A stretch of DNA of 64,000 bases from positions 1-64,000 of the forward strand of contig JAEXAB010000004.1 in NCBI GenBank assembly GCA_023394875.1, written 5' to 3'. The translations under genes were made by a program, and so were the position numbers. Origin of the DNA: Bacillota bacterium (GTDB lineage Bacteria > Bacillota > Clostridia > Christensenellales > DTU072). The notes below the pieces were generated by a model. That model did not search any database. It had not been told where the DNA came from and saw only the letters and a list, made by a program, of their open reading frames with translations. Below are positions 49,091 through 58,779 of this stretch, piece by piece. The number at the start of each line of letters is the position of its first letter. Positions within the stretch are counted from its first letter, which is position 1.

Positions 49091-51579
49091 GGATATTATT
49101 TAATCATACCCTAAGGAGCATAAAAAGTAATCCCGGTCAGTTTTTTGTTATAACGCTGACTATTATTGTTATTACCTGCATGCTTTTTGTGTCCCTTACC
49201 GTTGGCGATTTGTTTTATAACTTGCAACTTTCCTTAAATTCCCGAATAGGCAAGGAAGCCGACGTCAGAATGGAAGGCATTTTTTCGGAAGCCCGCCTCA
49301 GAGAATTTTATGAGGAAAATGTATCTTCTGTTGAATATATCGATACCTATATGCAATACGGAGGCTTGTTCAGGAATTTTTATAGCGAAGATTCGGTAAG
49401 TAAGGTTATTTTGATTGAGGCTACCAACCTTAGGGAATTTTACGAAAGGCATAAGGATACATTAACTTTATATCAATATTATGAATTCAGCTATCATTAT
49501 CCCGAAGTGTGGTTAGGTAAGTCCTTTGCCGAAGAAAACAACCTTAAAGCCGGCGATACCGTGGAAATTTATCTGGAATATACCAAGAGTTATCAAAAAA
49601 TGACAGTTTCTTATATTTTTGAAAACTACGGTATGTTTGCCAACAGCGTTATTAATAACGTAATGGTAGATTTTTCCACAGTCAGTAGCAGAGGTATTCT
49701 TACAACGGCATATTTTAACTTAAAAGACGGAGTAGACCGAACAAAGTTTATGTCCGACCTTAATAACTTTATGAACAATACCGAACTAAAAATAGCGCCC
49801 GCGGTAGATTATGCGGATATCAACCGCGTTGTTTCCAACAACCAACAGCTGCTTAACGTTGCCTTAGTCTTCATAATCGCCCTTATTTTGTTTATTTTGT
49901 TTACTTCCTATCTTGTAATGGCAAAAAACAGATTAAATGAACTTGTCACCTTCAAAACTGCGGGGGCAACCAATGCTCAACTTGTTTTAATAATGGTATT
50001 TGAAGGGATATTTTACGGAGCAATAGGGGCAGTAATCGGGCTTATTCTTGGTAGAGCGGGCATGGCTTTTGCGGCTAGCAAGGTTATTCCCAACTTCCCC
50101 GATGCCGTGCAATATAAAGTAACCGACTATATTATATCTTTTATCTTAGGTATTATTATATCGGCTGCCGCCGCCGTTATTCCTTCAATTAAGGCAAGTA
50201 AAGACAGCGTTAGGAGTCTGATTTCGGGCAGCGTAAAGGAAATAAAGAAACCGCCTTTTATATTGGTTCCCATAGCGGTTGTTTTAGTGGTGGCGTGTAT
50301 ATTACTTATTGTATTCCTACCCGATATTTCGGTAGCCGTTCTGGCAGTCTTACTGGTTATTATGGCTGTCCTTATTATGACGGTTATGCCGTACGTAATA
50401 AACGGAATTTCTTATCTTTTCCGCAAAGGAAAAGGCCCTTCTCAGATTGCCTTTTTCAGCGTCAAGCGTAATTCCTTCAATCAAACCTTGTCAAGCCTAA
50501 TCGGTAGCGTAATGGTTTTTACCTTCTTGGTGGTTAGTATAATTAACATAATAGTCTATGCCTTAAAACCCTATAACGAAAGGTTTCAGAGCGATTTTGT
50601 GGTGGAAAGCGTGGATAACACCAACCTTAGAGATACGGCAACGGAACTGGAAAAAGTGTACGGCGTTAATAACGCGTATTATTATGGTTACGACACCTTT
50701 ATTTGGCAGAACGGGAACCTTAATCAGGAATATTTAGTTTACGGCGTTGATAATATAAACAGTATAAAATACATCAGCAGCGGAGTAAGCGCAGAGAGTC
50801 TGCAGGCTTTTTCCGGCACGGTTAATCCCGTTATCGTAAGCTATGATTTAATTCAGCGCTTCGGCTTGAAAATTAACGACAAAATAAAACTAGATATCGG
50901 GGATAAAAATAGCGGAGTAAAACACACCTTATACGGAGAGTTTACCATAGTAGGCATAGACTACGCTATGACGAAAAACGACAGGGTAATGATAATATTT
51001 AACGATTCCTTTGTCGTGGACAGAGAGGAATATAAACCCGACGGCAAAATGGTCTTTGTTATTACTGATAAGAACGTACCGAATAAGGACCTTTATTATG
51101 ACCTGCGCGACAGACTGGAAGGTACGGGTTACATTTTAGAATATAACGACTGGGCGTATGCAACAAGCGTTGGTATCAGAGGTGTTATTACTTTACTCAA
51201 CATTTTGCAAATAATGATAAGCCTGGTTGCTTTTATCGGAATCATTAATCTAACTATTGTCAGCAGACTGGAAAGAAACAGAGAGTTTAATATTTACCGT
51301 TCGGTAGGAATGGACAAAAAAGGTTTTTCTATACTTTCCATTTGCGAAGGACTGATAATAGGGCTAAGCGGGGGCGTAATAGGATTTTTTATGTCTGTTG
51401 TCTTAAACAGGCTTATGCCTACGTTTGCCATTATGATAGACAGATATCTAAATAACAGTATCGTGCCAATTAGCATACCGATAATTATTTTTTCTGCCGC
51501 TGCTCTTTATATGCTGACGTATTTTGTGGTTGCAATAAGCGGAAAACGAAAAACCGAAATAGAAAGAAATATTTTATGA
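49087..51579 (+). CDS. FtsX-like ABC permease
   Basis: The 830-residue protein has an N-terminal membrane helix (about 15-40). A large extracytoplasmic domain follows, then two sets of FtsX-like membrane helices (about 255-440, then 480-505 and about 705-825). The C-terminal R-L-E-R-N-R-E-F-N-I-Y-R-S-V-G-M is the FtsX coupling pattern. Together with the ATPase and the anchored protein it likely forms a MacB-type complex moving peptides, lipids or cell-wall factors. Confidence 0.9.
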   Translation: MRILFNHTLRSIKSNPGQFFVITLTIIVITCMLFVSLTVGDLFYNLQLSLNSRIGKEADVRMEGIFSEARLREFYEENVSSVEYIDTYMQYGGLFRNFYSEDSVSKVILIEATNLREFYERHKDTLTLYQYYEFSYHYPEVWLGKSFAEENNLKAGDTVEIYLEYTKSYQKMTVSYIFENYGMFANSVINNVMVDFSTVSSRGILTTAYFNLKDGVDRTKFMSDLNNFMNNTELKIAPAVDYADINRVVSNNQQLLNVALVFIIALILFILFTSYLVMAKNRLNELVTFKTAGATNAQLVLIMVFEGIFYGAIGAVIGLILGRAGMAFAASKVIPNFPDAVQYKVTDYIISFILGIIISAAAAVIPSIKASKDSVRSLISGSVKEIKKPPFILVPIAVVLVVACILLIVFLPDISVAVLAVLLVIMAVLIMTVMPYVINGISYLFRKGKGPSQIAFFSVKRNSFNQTLSSLIGSVMVFTFLVVSIINIIVYALKPYNERFQSDFVVESVDNTNLRDTATELEKVYGVNNAYYYGYDTFIWQNGNLNQEYLVYGVDNINSIKYISSGVSAESLQAFSGTVNPVIVSYDLIQRFGLKINDKIKLDIGDKNSGVKHTLYGEFTIVGIDYAMTKNDRVMIIFNDSFVVDREEYKPDGKMVFVITDKNVPNKDLYYDLRDRLEGTGYILEYNDWAYATSVGIRGVITLLNILQIMISLVAFIGIINLTIVSRLERNREFNIYRSVGMDKKGFSILSICEGLIIGLSGGVIGFFMSVVLNRLMPTFAIMIDRYLNNSIVPISIPIIIFSAAALYMLTYFVVAISGKRKTEIERNIL

Positions 51580-52167
51580 TAAAACTTTTTTGACTGCCAA
51601 AACAATCGGCGGTGTAACAATGGTGCAAACTACTATTTCCAATATAGAATTTGTGACCACTATTCCCATAACCCATTCCATAGAAATGGCGCTCCCGCCT
51701 TGTAGTATTTTCCCGTCGTAAAAGGCTAAAATCATACCCAATACGCCTATGGTATTGGTAATTACCCCTGCAGCAGCGCCCGCCGCATATCCGAAGATTT
51801 TTGGCAGTTTGGGAAAAAGGCTAAACAACCCTTTAGCTACGTAAAAAGAAGCTACGCCGATAAGGATTCTTGGAACTATGCTGACCATGGGGTTGTAAAA
51901 GGCAAAGCTAAGTACACTAGGTTGGATGAGATTGCCGATTAGAGAAATAAAACCGAAAAACAAACCAGTCAAAGCGCCGTTAAAGACGCCTAAGACTTCC
52001 GCCGAAATAATAACGGCAATTATGGGGATGACCGCAAGACTAACTATGCCGATTTTTATGGGGAAGAAAATAAACAGCAAAACCAAGGCGCACAGCAAAG
52101 CGTTTATTGCCACTACCTGGCTTTTTCTGTATCCGTTAAACAATTTCATAATTTTCTCCGAAAACAT
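51574..52167 (-). CDS. ECF-type transporter S component (putative)
   Basis: The 197-residue protein has five or six hydrophobic segments, starting A-I-N-A-L-L-C-A-L-V-L-L-F. G-V-F-N-G-A-L-T-G-L-F-F-G is typical of S components that bind a vitamin or cofactor and plug into an ECF module. The ligand is unknown. It converges on the permease gene by 6 bases. Confidence 0.7.
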   Translation of the reverse strand: MFSEKIMKLFNGYRKSQVVAINALLCALVLLFIFFPIKIGIVSLAVIPIIAVIISAEVLGVFNGALTGLFFGFISLIGNLIQPSVLSFAFYNPMVSIVPRILIGVASFYVAKGLFSLFPKLPKIFGYAAGAAAGVITNTIGVLGMILAFYDGKILQGGSAISMEWVMGIVVTNSILEIVVCTIVTPPIVLAVKKVLS

Positions 52168-52304
52168 TTTTTTACATTTTACATTATTAAAACGGCAGTG
52201 TCAAACAAGGTGACCGATAAAATAAAGCAAACAAAATATTATTGCCAAACGCCATAATATATGATATAATCTTTTATTATTATATAAACATTAGGAGATT
52301 TCCG

Positions 52305-53828
52305 ATGGGTTCGAAAATTTTTAAGATTGTTCTTATCATAGTAGTGTTAGTTCTAATCGGCGGCGTATCATTCTTTGCCGTAAAGGGCTTTGAAACAGTC
52401 GACGTTGAGCTTGTTAAGGTTGAAGATATCTATATTCCCGAAAACGTTGATGACGAAAAATTGTTCGGGCTATTCTTTTATAATGCCGACGGCACGTTTA
52501 ACCGCAGTACCGAACCAAAAGAGAAAGTAAATTTTGACCCGAACAAACCTACCGTAATATTTTTCCACGGTGTGCAAATTGGCTTAGGCTATCATGATAA
52601 CGAACTTATGGTAAACCCCACAGGATGGGTAAACGCAGGTTATAACGCTGCAAGTTACCTCTGGAGTCAAATGTCGGACTTTATGCCCAGCATATGCGTA
52701 GATAGCGTTTGGTCAAGAAAGTACGTTCCTTTTAAGTATGAAAAAAACGGTGCCGCAGTAGAGGAAAAAAATGATACCCTTAACTACAGTCTTGCCGAAT
52801 GCTTCGTTGCTTACTACGTAGACTTTATGTCACAGTTCGATTACAAAGGAAGTTCCATTTATTTGCAAGGCTTGAGCCTTGGCGGAAATATGCTTACCGC
52901 AGTCAACAGTTATCTTTTGACTTTGGAAAAATACGGCAAAATTGGTACCGACCTTCTGCCCGACAGAGTGACATACTTTGACACGTTTTTGACTAATTCT
53001 AACCCCGAACTTTACGTACCGTGGTTAAATACCGTTATCGGAGAGGGCGGTACTACAAAGATGTGTTATTTAGTGGCAAAAGAACTCCGTTCCAAAGGTA
53101 TAGCAGTAGAATACATAGCGTCTTCCATGGTAAGTTCACTTGGAGAATTTGCTGTTGGGGGCAACGATATGTTCAAAAAATTTGTAGACGAAACAGTTTT
53201 ACTTAATTTCGATTCCACTTTTACGGGCGCAATCAATCAGCCTGCAAAGCACGTAGCCGGCAAGAACTGGTACTACAGAATAATAGCCGAAGGGTTATTT
53301 TATGACTACACCGCAGAAAACCCCGAAGCGATAAACGCATTAGCCGTTTCTCCGGCAACGCCTATTTCTTATTCTTACGCAAGGATAGGCACCGTTTATG
53401 GAATGCAAAAGAATCCAACGGAAATGGATTTTGAAGACGACAGAATGATAAGCGAAAATATCACTAAGGCGAAAATTGCCGGTTTTGCTTATTTTGACAA
53501 AAACGATAACGGTATAAACGACGACAGATTGTATAACCGTATTGACGGCGTAACCGTAGAACTCTATGAAAGTAACGGCACGTTAGTTAGTTCCACTAAG
53601 ACTCAAAACGGCGGATATTATGAATTTACTTTAGAAGAGAATAAACTGGGAAAATCATATTACGTGCAGATTAAAGAAGTGTCAGGTTATACAGTAGGTA
53701 AATATGATACCGGAGCTATGCTTATGATGGGTAACGGTATCAAAACTAATCAAAAATCAGATACTTTTACTGTAGCTGATATTTTGGAACTGAAAATAAT
53801 TAACATTGGCCTAATTAAAGGAAAATAA
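52305..53828 (+). CDS. Membrane-anchored alpha/beta-hydrolase-like protein with a C-terminal SdrD B-like domain
   Basis: ATG 52305 follows TAGGAGA; the frame opening at 52242 lacks a site. The 507-residue protein has a membrane anchor (about 7-28) and an alpha/beta-hydrolase domain with V-I-F-F-H-G-V-Q and nucleophile elbow G-L-S191-L-G-G. A C-terminal repeat-like domain has I-A-G-F-A-Y-F-D-K-N-D-N-G-I-N-D-D, which is the SdrD B-type calcium-binding pattern. It is presumably outside the membrane. Substrate unknown. It pairs with the next lipoprotein. Confidence 0.75.
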   Translation: MGSKIFKIVLIIVVLVLIGGVSFFAVKGFETVDVELVKVEDIYIPENVDDEKLFGLFFYNADGTFNRSTEPKEKVNFDPNKPTVIFFHGVQIGLGYHDNELMVNPTGWVNAGYNAASYLWSQMSDFMPSICVDSVWSRKYVPFKYEKNGAAVEEKNDTLNYSLAECFVAYYVDFMSQFDYKGSSIYLQGLSLGGNMLTAVNSYLLTLEKYGKIGTDLLPDRVTYFDTFLTNSNPELYVPWLNTVIGEGGTTKMCYLVAKELRSKGIAVEYIASSMVSSLGEFAVGGNDMFKKFVDETVLLNFDSTFTGAINQPAKHVAGKNWYYRIIAEGLFYDYTAENPEAINALAVSPATPISYSYARIGTVYGMQKNPTEMDFEDDRMISENITKAKIAGFAYFDKNDNGINDDRLYNRIDGVTVELYESNGTLVSSTKTQNGGYYEFTLEENKLGKSYYVQIKEVSGYTVGKYDTGAMLMMGNGIKTNQKSDTFTVADILELKIINIGLIKGK

Positions 53829-53831
53829 GAT

Positions 53832-55676
53832 ATGAAAGTTAAGAGAACTGTAACATTAGTTTTGACATTTATTTTGGTTTTTACGGCGCTTATCGGACTT
53901 GTTGCGTGCAATAAGGACAGAAACCAAAGTACGATAATAAAAATGTCCGATATAAATTATCTTAAAGAAATTCAAGACGATGGCAAGGGTGATTTAGTAT
54001 TTGAATGGTTAAAACCTTACAACAATTCCCGCCCTGTTGCCATTATTATACCGGGAGAATATACCGACAACAGCTCAAGCAAATTTTCTATGGCGCTTGA
54101 CAGTAAGGAATACACGTTTAAGTCTGAGGCTCCCTCTGCATTTACCATTGACGATACCGCCACAATCGGTTGGAAAGCTCAAGGTTTACGCCGTGATTTG
54201 GATTGGTATTGGCTGAACGTAGCAAATTATAACGTGGCTATTTTTCATTGGGAAAGATTTGCCGATGAAGAAAGTCCCGATAACATAGTTTCCAAACTGT
54301 TTTCCATACCGAAAATGAGATACAAAGTTGAAGACGGCTTCGAAACGGCTTCGGTTCCGCAATACAGCCTTACCGAAGTTTTGGCGGCGGTCTATCTTAA
54401 TGAGATGGCAGACAAATTAACAGGCAAAGAAATCCACCTAATCGGTAACGGCGTGGGCGCTGACCTTGCTTTAAGCCTCAGTCATTATTTAGCTACTTAT
54501 TACGCGATAGGGGAACTGGACGGAAAGTATATTCCCAACAGACTGGCTTTATGCGACCCGTATTTGTCCACAACCAATATGAATTTGGAAATAAAATGGG
54601 CAGAGACCATCGACACTACTAAAGGAATGATGAAAGTAGCCGACAGTATGCTTGATCTTATTTGCGACGTAGGTACGGCTGTAGAAATGATAGAATCATT
54701 GGAAGTTACCGACGATGCCGCAAAATATGCATATAACTTAGAAAAAAGTGAAGTTATGCAAGGGATTTACAGCAGTGTAAAGTCAAAACTTGCTTATCTT
54801 GAGTATAGAGAAAAATATTCGGTAAGATTTAGTAGCGCATATCAAAAATTAAAGAGAATAGCTTTGGATTGGTATCTTTACAGCATAATAGGCAGTGACA
54901 ACACCGATTACGGCTATCCTTCCAGCTATGACAATTATCTCACTTATTCCAACCACACTTGGGGACCTAACGCAACCAGACCTATGGTTAACGACGTCTA
55001 CAGAAACGGCAAGAATAACAGCTACAGCGGTAAGAATTTTTCCATTAGCGCTTGGACTCCCACACCTTGGGTAAGAGCGTTGAAAGGTATTTCTTTTAGT
55101 ATGAAGAAATATTCCAGCACCACCAATAACAATACTTTGCACGGCAACGCCGTTTATACCTACAAATTAACACAGCTTGAATATTTCCGTAGCGAAACCC
55201 ATCAAATTTCCGACCTGAATGGCTATACCTTACTTTGCGGCTACGTCTATAAAGACCTAAATAATAACAAGTATATGGACGACGGAGCCACACAAGGCAT
55301 TGCCAATGCCAAACTAGCGGTATCGATAACCGCCATGATTGACAATGTGGAAAAGACGATAAGCGAATTTGAAACAACGGCGGCTAAAGACGGTTTTTAT
55401 GTAATAAAATTAATGGATAAGACGGTAGACGACGAAGGAAATTATTCTTCGGACGGTTATAGGTTCAATGTTAGCCATACCATAAAAATAACGTTTATAC
55501 CCGACAGCAACAAGTATTACAATATCGCAACCGGACTTACTCCCGATGCGAAGGTATCTTATTATGAGACGGTTGCCGCACATAACTTTACCAAATACGT
55601 AGGAACGGTCACACTTTCCCGCTACTACGCCAACGCAATAACCATTACTAACTGTCTTGTTGCCATGAGCGAATAA
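53832..55676 (+). CDS. Lipoprotein with a degenerate hydrolase-like fold and SdrD B-like domain
   Basis: The 614-residue protein starts 3 bp after the previous gene and has a lipobox L-V-A-C26 after a hydrophobic signal. It resembles its neighbour but the elbow reads I-G-N-G207-V-G-A, so Gly replaces the catalytic serine and hydrolase activity is unlikely. The C-terminal part has G-Y-V-Y-K-D-L-N-N-N-K-Y-M-D-D-G, the SdrD B-type pattern. It may be a binding partner or regulator of the active paralogue. Confidence 0.7.
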   Translation: MKVKRTVTLVLTFILVFTALIGLVACNKDRNQSTIIKMSDINYLKEIQDDGKGDLVFEWLKPYNNSRPVAIIIPGEYTDNSSSKFSMALDSKEYTFKSEAPSAFTIDDTATIGWKAQGLRRDLDWYWLNVANYNVAIFHWERFADEESPDNIVSKLFSIPKMRYKVEDGFETASVPQYSLTEVLAAVYLNEMADKLTGKEIHLIGNGVGADLALSLSHYLATYYAIGELDGKYIPNRLALCDPYLSTTNMNLEIKWAETIDTTKGMMKVADSMLDLICDVGTAVEMIESLEVTDDAAKYAYNLEKSEVMQGIYSSVKSKLAYLEYREKYSVRFSSAYQKLKRIALDWYLYSIIGSDNTDYGYPSSYDNYLTYSNHTWGPNATRPMVNDVYRNGKNNSYSGKNFSISAWTPTPWVRALKGISFSMKKYSSTTNNNTLHGNAVYTYKLTQLEYFRSETHQISDLNGYTLLCGYVYKDLNNNKYMDDGATQGIANAKLAVSITAMIDNVEKTISEFETTAAKDGFYVIKLMDKTVDDEGNYSSDGYRFNVSHTIKITFIPDSNKYYNIATGLTPDAKVSYYETVAAHNFTKYVGTVTLSRYYANAITITNCLVAMSE

Positions 55677-55677
55677 G

Positions 55678-56529
55678 ATGAAGGGCATTATAGTAACCAA
55701 CGGATATTATAAGAGTGTTCCTTATACTCACCAGGTGGAAAGGCTTTGTCAGGAGTTTGAAAAACAAAGTATAATAGTAGGCGTTTATGAAAACCGCTTT
55801 CCCGTTAAAATAAATAAAACTTTTGACGCTGATTTTGCGGTTTTTCTTGATAAGGACATAAATCTTGCACAGATTATGGAAAATCAAGGGATAATGGTTT
55901 TTAACAATCCTAAGGCGATAGAAATTGCCGACAGCAAAATAAAAACCGCTATAACTTTGCAAAAATACGGCGTAAAAATGCCCCTTACCATACCTGCCCC
56001 AATAAGATATACATATTTTCCCGATTATGAATATTTGAAAAAAACAGGTGAAACCCTAGGTTTTCCCCTTATTATTAAGGAAGACAGAGGTTCACTAGGA
56101 ACGGGAGTATATCTAATAAATAACGTAGAAGAATTGATAGAAACAGATACAAAACTTAGTTTAACTCCTAGACTTTATCAACAGTATATTGATAAAAGCA
56201 AAGGAAAAAGCTATCGGGTAATTGTGGTAGGGCACAAGGTAGTCGCGGCAATTATGCTAAATAACGAAACTGACTTTCGTAGTAACGCCAATTTAGGCGG
56301 AAAGGCGGCAGCGGTTGAACTATCTAAAAACTATATAAAAGCCGCAGAGGATATTTCTAGATATCTGGAACTTAATTTTTGCGGAATAGACTTTTTTGTA
56401 AATGAGGAAATGCTTTTGGAAGTAAACAGCAACGCGTTTTTTATGACCGCAGAAAAAATTAGCGGCAAAAACGTAGCAAAAGCATACGTGGATAATATAA
56501 TAAATACTGTCGGGAGAAAAATTATATGA
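55678..56529 (+). CDS. ATP-grasp ligase (RimK-like)
   Basis: The 283-residue protein has P-L-I-I-K-E-D-R-G-S-L-G-T-G-V (ATP-binding loop), S-Y-R-V-I-V-V-G, and D-F-F-V-N-E-E-M-L-L-E-V-N-S-N (metal site). Such enzymes form amide bonds, e.g. adding amino acids to peptides or cofactors. Start codon overlaps the previous stop region and the product is co-transcribed with the surface proteins. The substrate is unknown. Confidence 0.85.
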   Translation: MKGIIVTNGYYKSVPYTHQVERLCQEFEKQSIIVGVYENRFPVKINKTFDADFAVFLDKDINLAQIMENQGIMVFNNPKAIEIADSKIKTAITLQKYGVKMPLTIPAPIRYTYFPDYEYLKKTGETLGFPLIIKEDRGSLGTGVYLINNVEELIETDTKLSLTPRLYQQYIDKSKGKSYRVIVVGHKVVAAIMLNNETDFRSNANLGGKAAAVELSKNYIKAAEDISRYLELNFCGIDFFVNEEMLLEVNSNAFFMTAEKISGKNVAKAYVDNIINTVGRKII

Positions 56530-57233
56530 GGGAAATCACCGAAGCGATAGTAGCTTGGATGCAAGCAAATATCGGCAATGAATACATAGCCACCATACTG
56601 TTATCAATGGTGCCTATGATAGAAGTAAGAGGAGCCATTACCGTAGGTACAGGACTAGGGATGAACCCTTGGCTAGCCTTTGTAATCTCCTGTTGTTCGG
56701 CTCTTATTGTCTGTCCGTTTTTGTTACTATTATTAAAGCCGATATTAAAGGCGTTGAAGAAAGTAAAGTGGTTCCGCAGTATAGCTTCGGCAGTTGAGGA
56801 CGTTTTCCGCGGTAAAGCCAAAAAAATCGACCAGGACGCCCAGGAAAGCATAGAAAATGCAAGTACAGTTACCGTAGAAAAAGGGAAGAGGAAGGCGGCG
56901 TTCAACAAAAGTTTGGGAGTGTTTTTATTCGTAGCCATACCGATACCGCTAACAGGAGTTTGGACGGGTTCGGCAGTCGCGGCTTTTTTGGATTTGGAAT
57001 ATAAATACAGCGTGCCCGCAATAGTTATCGGCAATTTCGTTGCCGGACTAATTATTACCGTTCTTAACATAATACTTGCTCAATACGCTTCTATAATACT
57101 GCTTGTATTGGGCATATTTATGCTAATATCTATAGCTTCACTTTTTATTACAGTTGTTGCAAAACACGAAAAAAACAAAAAAATACCCCCTCTAGATAAA
57201 GAGGAGGAAAACGTAACTAAAGACAAGCAATAA
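56526..57233 (+). CDS. COG2426 small integral membrane protein
   Basis: The 235-residue protein has several hydrophobic segments with P-M-I-E-V-R-G-A-I-T-V-G and P-I-P-L-T-G-V-W-T-G-S-A-V-A, the signatures of COG2426 proteins (loosely related to small multidrug export proteins). It overlaps the ATP-grasp gene by 4 bases. It converges on leuB by 17 bp. Role unknown. Confidence 0.85.
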   Translation: MREITEAIVAWMQANIGNEYIATILLSMVPMIEVRGAITVGTGLGMNPWLAFVISCCSALIVCPFLLLLLKPILKALKKVKWFRSIASAVEDVFRGKAKKIDQDAQESIENASTVTVEKGKRKAAFNKSLGVFLFVAIPIPLTGVWTGSAVAAFLDLEYKYSVPAIVIGNFVAGLIITVLNIILAQYASIILLVLGIFMLISIASLFITVVAKHEKNKKIPPLDKEEENVTKDKQ

Positions 57234-58290
57234 TTTCTTTGGTTATTTCCGTTGTGGAACAAAGTTTGTCAGAAGAATTGTTCTTATAGAGGTCTGCCGT
57301 ACGGCAGCCTTTTATTAATGCCTTTTCTACGGCGTCTCTGATTGCCTTGCCTTCTTCTCTCATATCAAAACTATATTCCAGCATCATAGCCGCCGACAAA
57401 ATTGTGGCAATGGGGTTGGCTACGTTTCTTGCTAGATCGGGCGCAGAGCCGTGGATTGGTTCGTATAAGCCTAAAGTGGTGTCGTTAATGGAAGAAGAGG
57501 GCAGTAAGCCGATACTTCCCGTAAGCGCGCTTCCTAGGTCGCTTAGGATATCTCCAAACATATTGGAAGTAACAACAACGTCAAATTGAGACGGGTTTTT
57601 TACTAACTGCATCGCTGCATTATCGACCAACATATCACTAAACATAACTTCGGGATAGTCACGCGATACCTCACTTATTACATAACGCCATAGTCTGCTG
57701 CTTTCAAGTACGTTGGCTTTATCTATACTTACAAGCTGTTTTTTTCTTGTCATAGCTAGTTCGAAAGCCACTCTGGCTATTCTCTCTATTTCTATTTCCG
57801 AATAGCATTCGGTGTCATAAGCTTCACGACCTAATTTGCCGTGGCGAATACCGCGTTCTCCAAAATATATACCGCCGGTTAGTTCTCTTACCATTATTAT
57901 ATCGATGCCCTTTTCCACTATATCTTTTTTTAGCGGGCTTCTTTCGGCAAGTACAGGGAAAAGTTTAATAGGTCTGATATTGGCATACAACTTTAGTGCT
58001 TTTCGGATACCCAAAAGTCCTGCTTCCGGTCTTTTGCCACCCGATAGGTTATCCCACTTGGTGCCGCCGACAGCGCCTAACAAAACGGCGTCGGAAGTTA
58101 GGCAAACGTCAATACTTTTTTGGGGAAGAGGCTCTCCGAAAGTATCAATTGCGTTGCCACCCATGGGCGCAAGCTCAAAAGTAAAGCGGTGATTATATTT
58201 TTCAGCGACAGCTTTTAATACTTCCACAGCAGAATCTACTATCTCCGGGCCTATTCCGTCACCGTGGATTAATGCAATTTTCTTATTCAT
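57217..58290 (-). CDS. leuB: 3-isopropylmalate dehydrogenase
   Basis: ATG at 58290 is chosen, since the upstream frame to 58314 overlaps leuD more deeply. The 357-residue protein has the I-H-G-D-G-I-G-P-E start, L-L-G-A-V-G-G, R-S-P-L (substrate) and the G-S-A-P-D-L-A-R motif in the C-terminal domain. It oxidatively decarboxylates 3-isopropylmalate in leucine synthesis. It is last in leuACDB. Confidence 0.97.
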   Translation of the reverse strand: MNKKIALIHGDGIGPEIVDSAVEVLKAVAEKYNHRFTFELAPMGGNAIDTFGEPLPQKSIDVCLTSDAVLLGAVGGTKWDNLSGGKRPEAGLLGIRKALKLYANIRPIKLFPVLAERSPLKKDIVEKGIDIIMVRELTGGIYFGERGIRHGKLGREAYDTECYSEIEIERIARVAFELAMTRKKQLVSIDKANVLESSRLWRYVISEVSRDYPEVMFSDMLVDNAAMQLVKNPSQFDVVVTSNMFGDILSDLGSALTGSIGLLPSSSINDTTLGLYEPIHGSAPDLARNVANPIATILSAAMMLEYSFDMREEGKAIRDAVEKALIKGCRTADLYKNNSSDKLCSTTEITKEIIACL

Positions 58291-58777
58291 TTTTGCCACC
58301 TCTGAAGTCTTCAATGCAGTTAAGTAATCCGCCTTTATCGATTATGTTTTTGATAAAAGGAGGGTAGGGCTTGGAATAATAGGTTTCGTTCTTTGTTTTG
58401 TTGGTTATTTTTCCGCTGTCAAAATCTATATCCAAAGTGTCCCCTTGTTCTATAGATTCCGCCGCTTCTTTGCTTTCCAATATGCTTAGACCAATGTTTA
58501 TTGAGTTACGATAAAAAATTCTGGCAAAACTCTTAGCAATAACGGCTTTTACTCCGCATGCCTTAATGGCTATAGGGGCGTGTTCTCTTGATGAGCCGCA
58601 GCCGAAATTCTCTCCGCCTACGATAAAGTCGCCTTCCGAAACCTTTTTGGCAAAAGTAGGATCGGCATCTTCCATACAATGGGCAGCCAAGTGAGCAAGC
58701 TCCGAACTGTTCAGGTACCTTGCAGGTATTATCAAATCGGTGTCTATGTTATTTCCAAACTTAAATACTTTTCCCAT
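58283..58777 (-). CDS. leuD: 3-isopropylmalate dehydratase small subunit
   Basis: ATG 58777 (M-G-K-V-F-K-F-G) is chosen over an upstream in-frame ATG at 58810. The 164-residue protein has N-I-D-T-D-L-I-I-P-A-R-Y-L and G-G-E-N-F-G-C-G-S-S-R-E-H-A-P, which mark the small subunit of the [4Fe-4S] isomerase. It overlaps leuB by 8 bases. Confidence 0.97.
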   Translation of the reverse strand: MGKVFKFGNNIDTDLIIPARYLNSSELAHLAAHCMEDADPTFAKKVSEGDFIVGGENFGCGSSREHAPIAIKACGVKAVIAKSFARIFYRNSINIGLSILESKEAAESIEQGDTLDIDFDSGKITNKTKNETYYSKPYPPFIKNIIDKGGLLNCIEDFRGGKNE

Positions 58778-58779
58778 AA

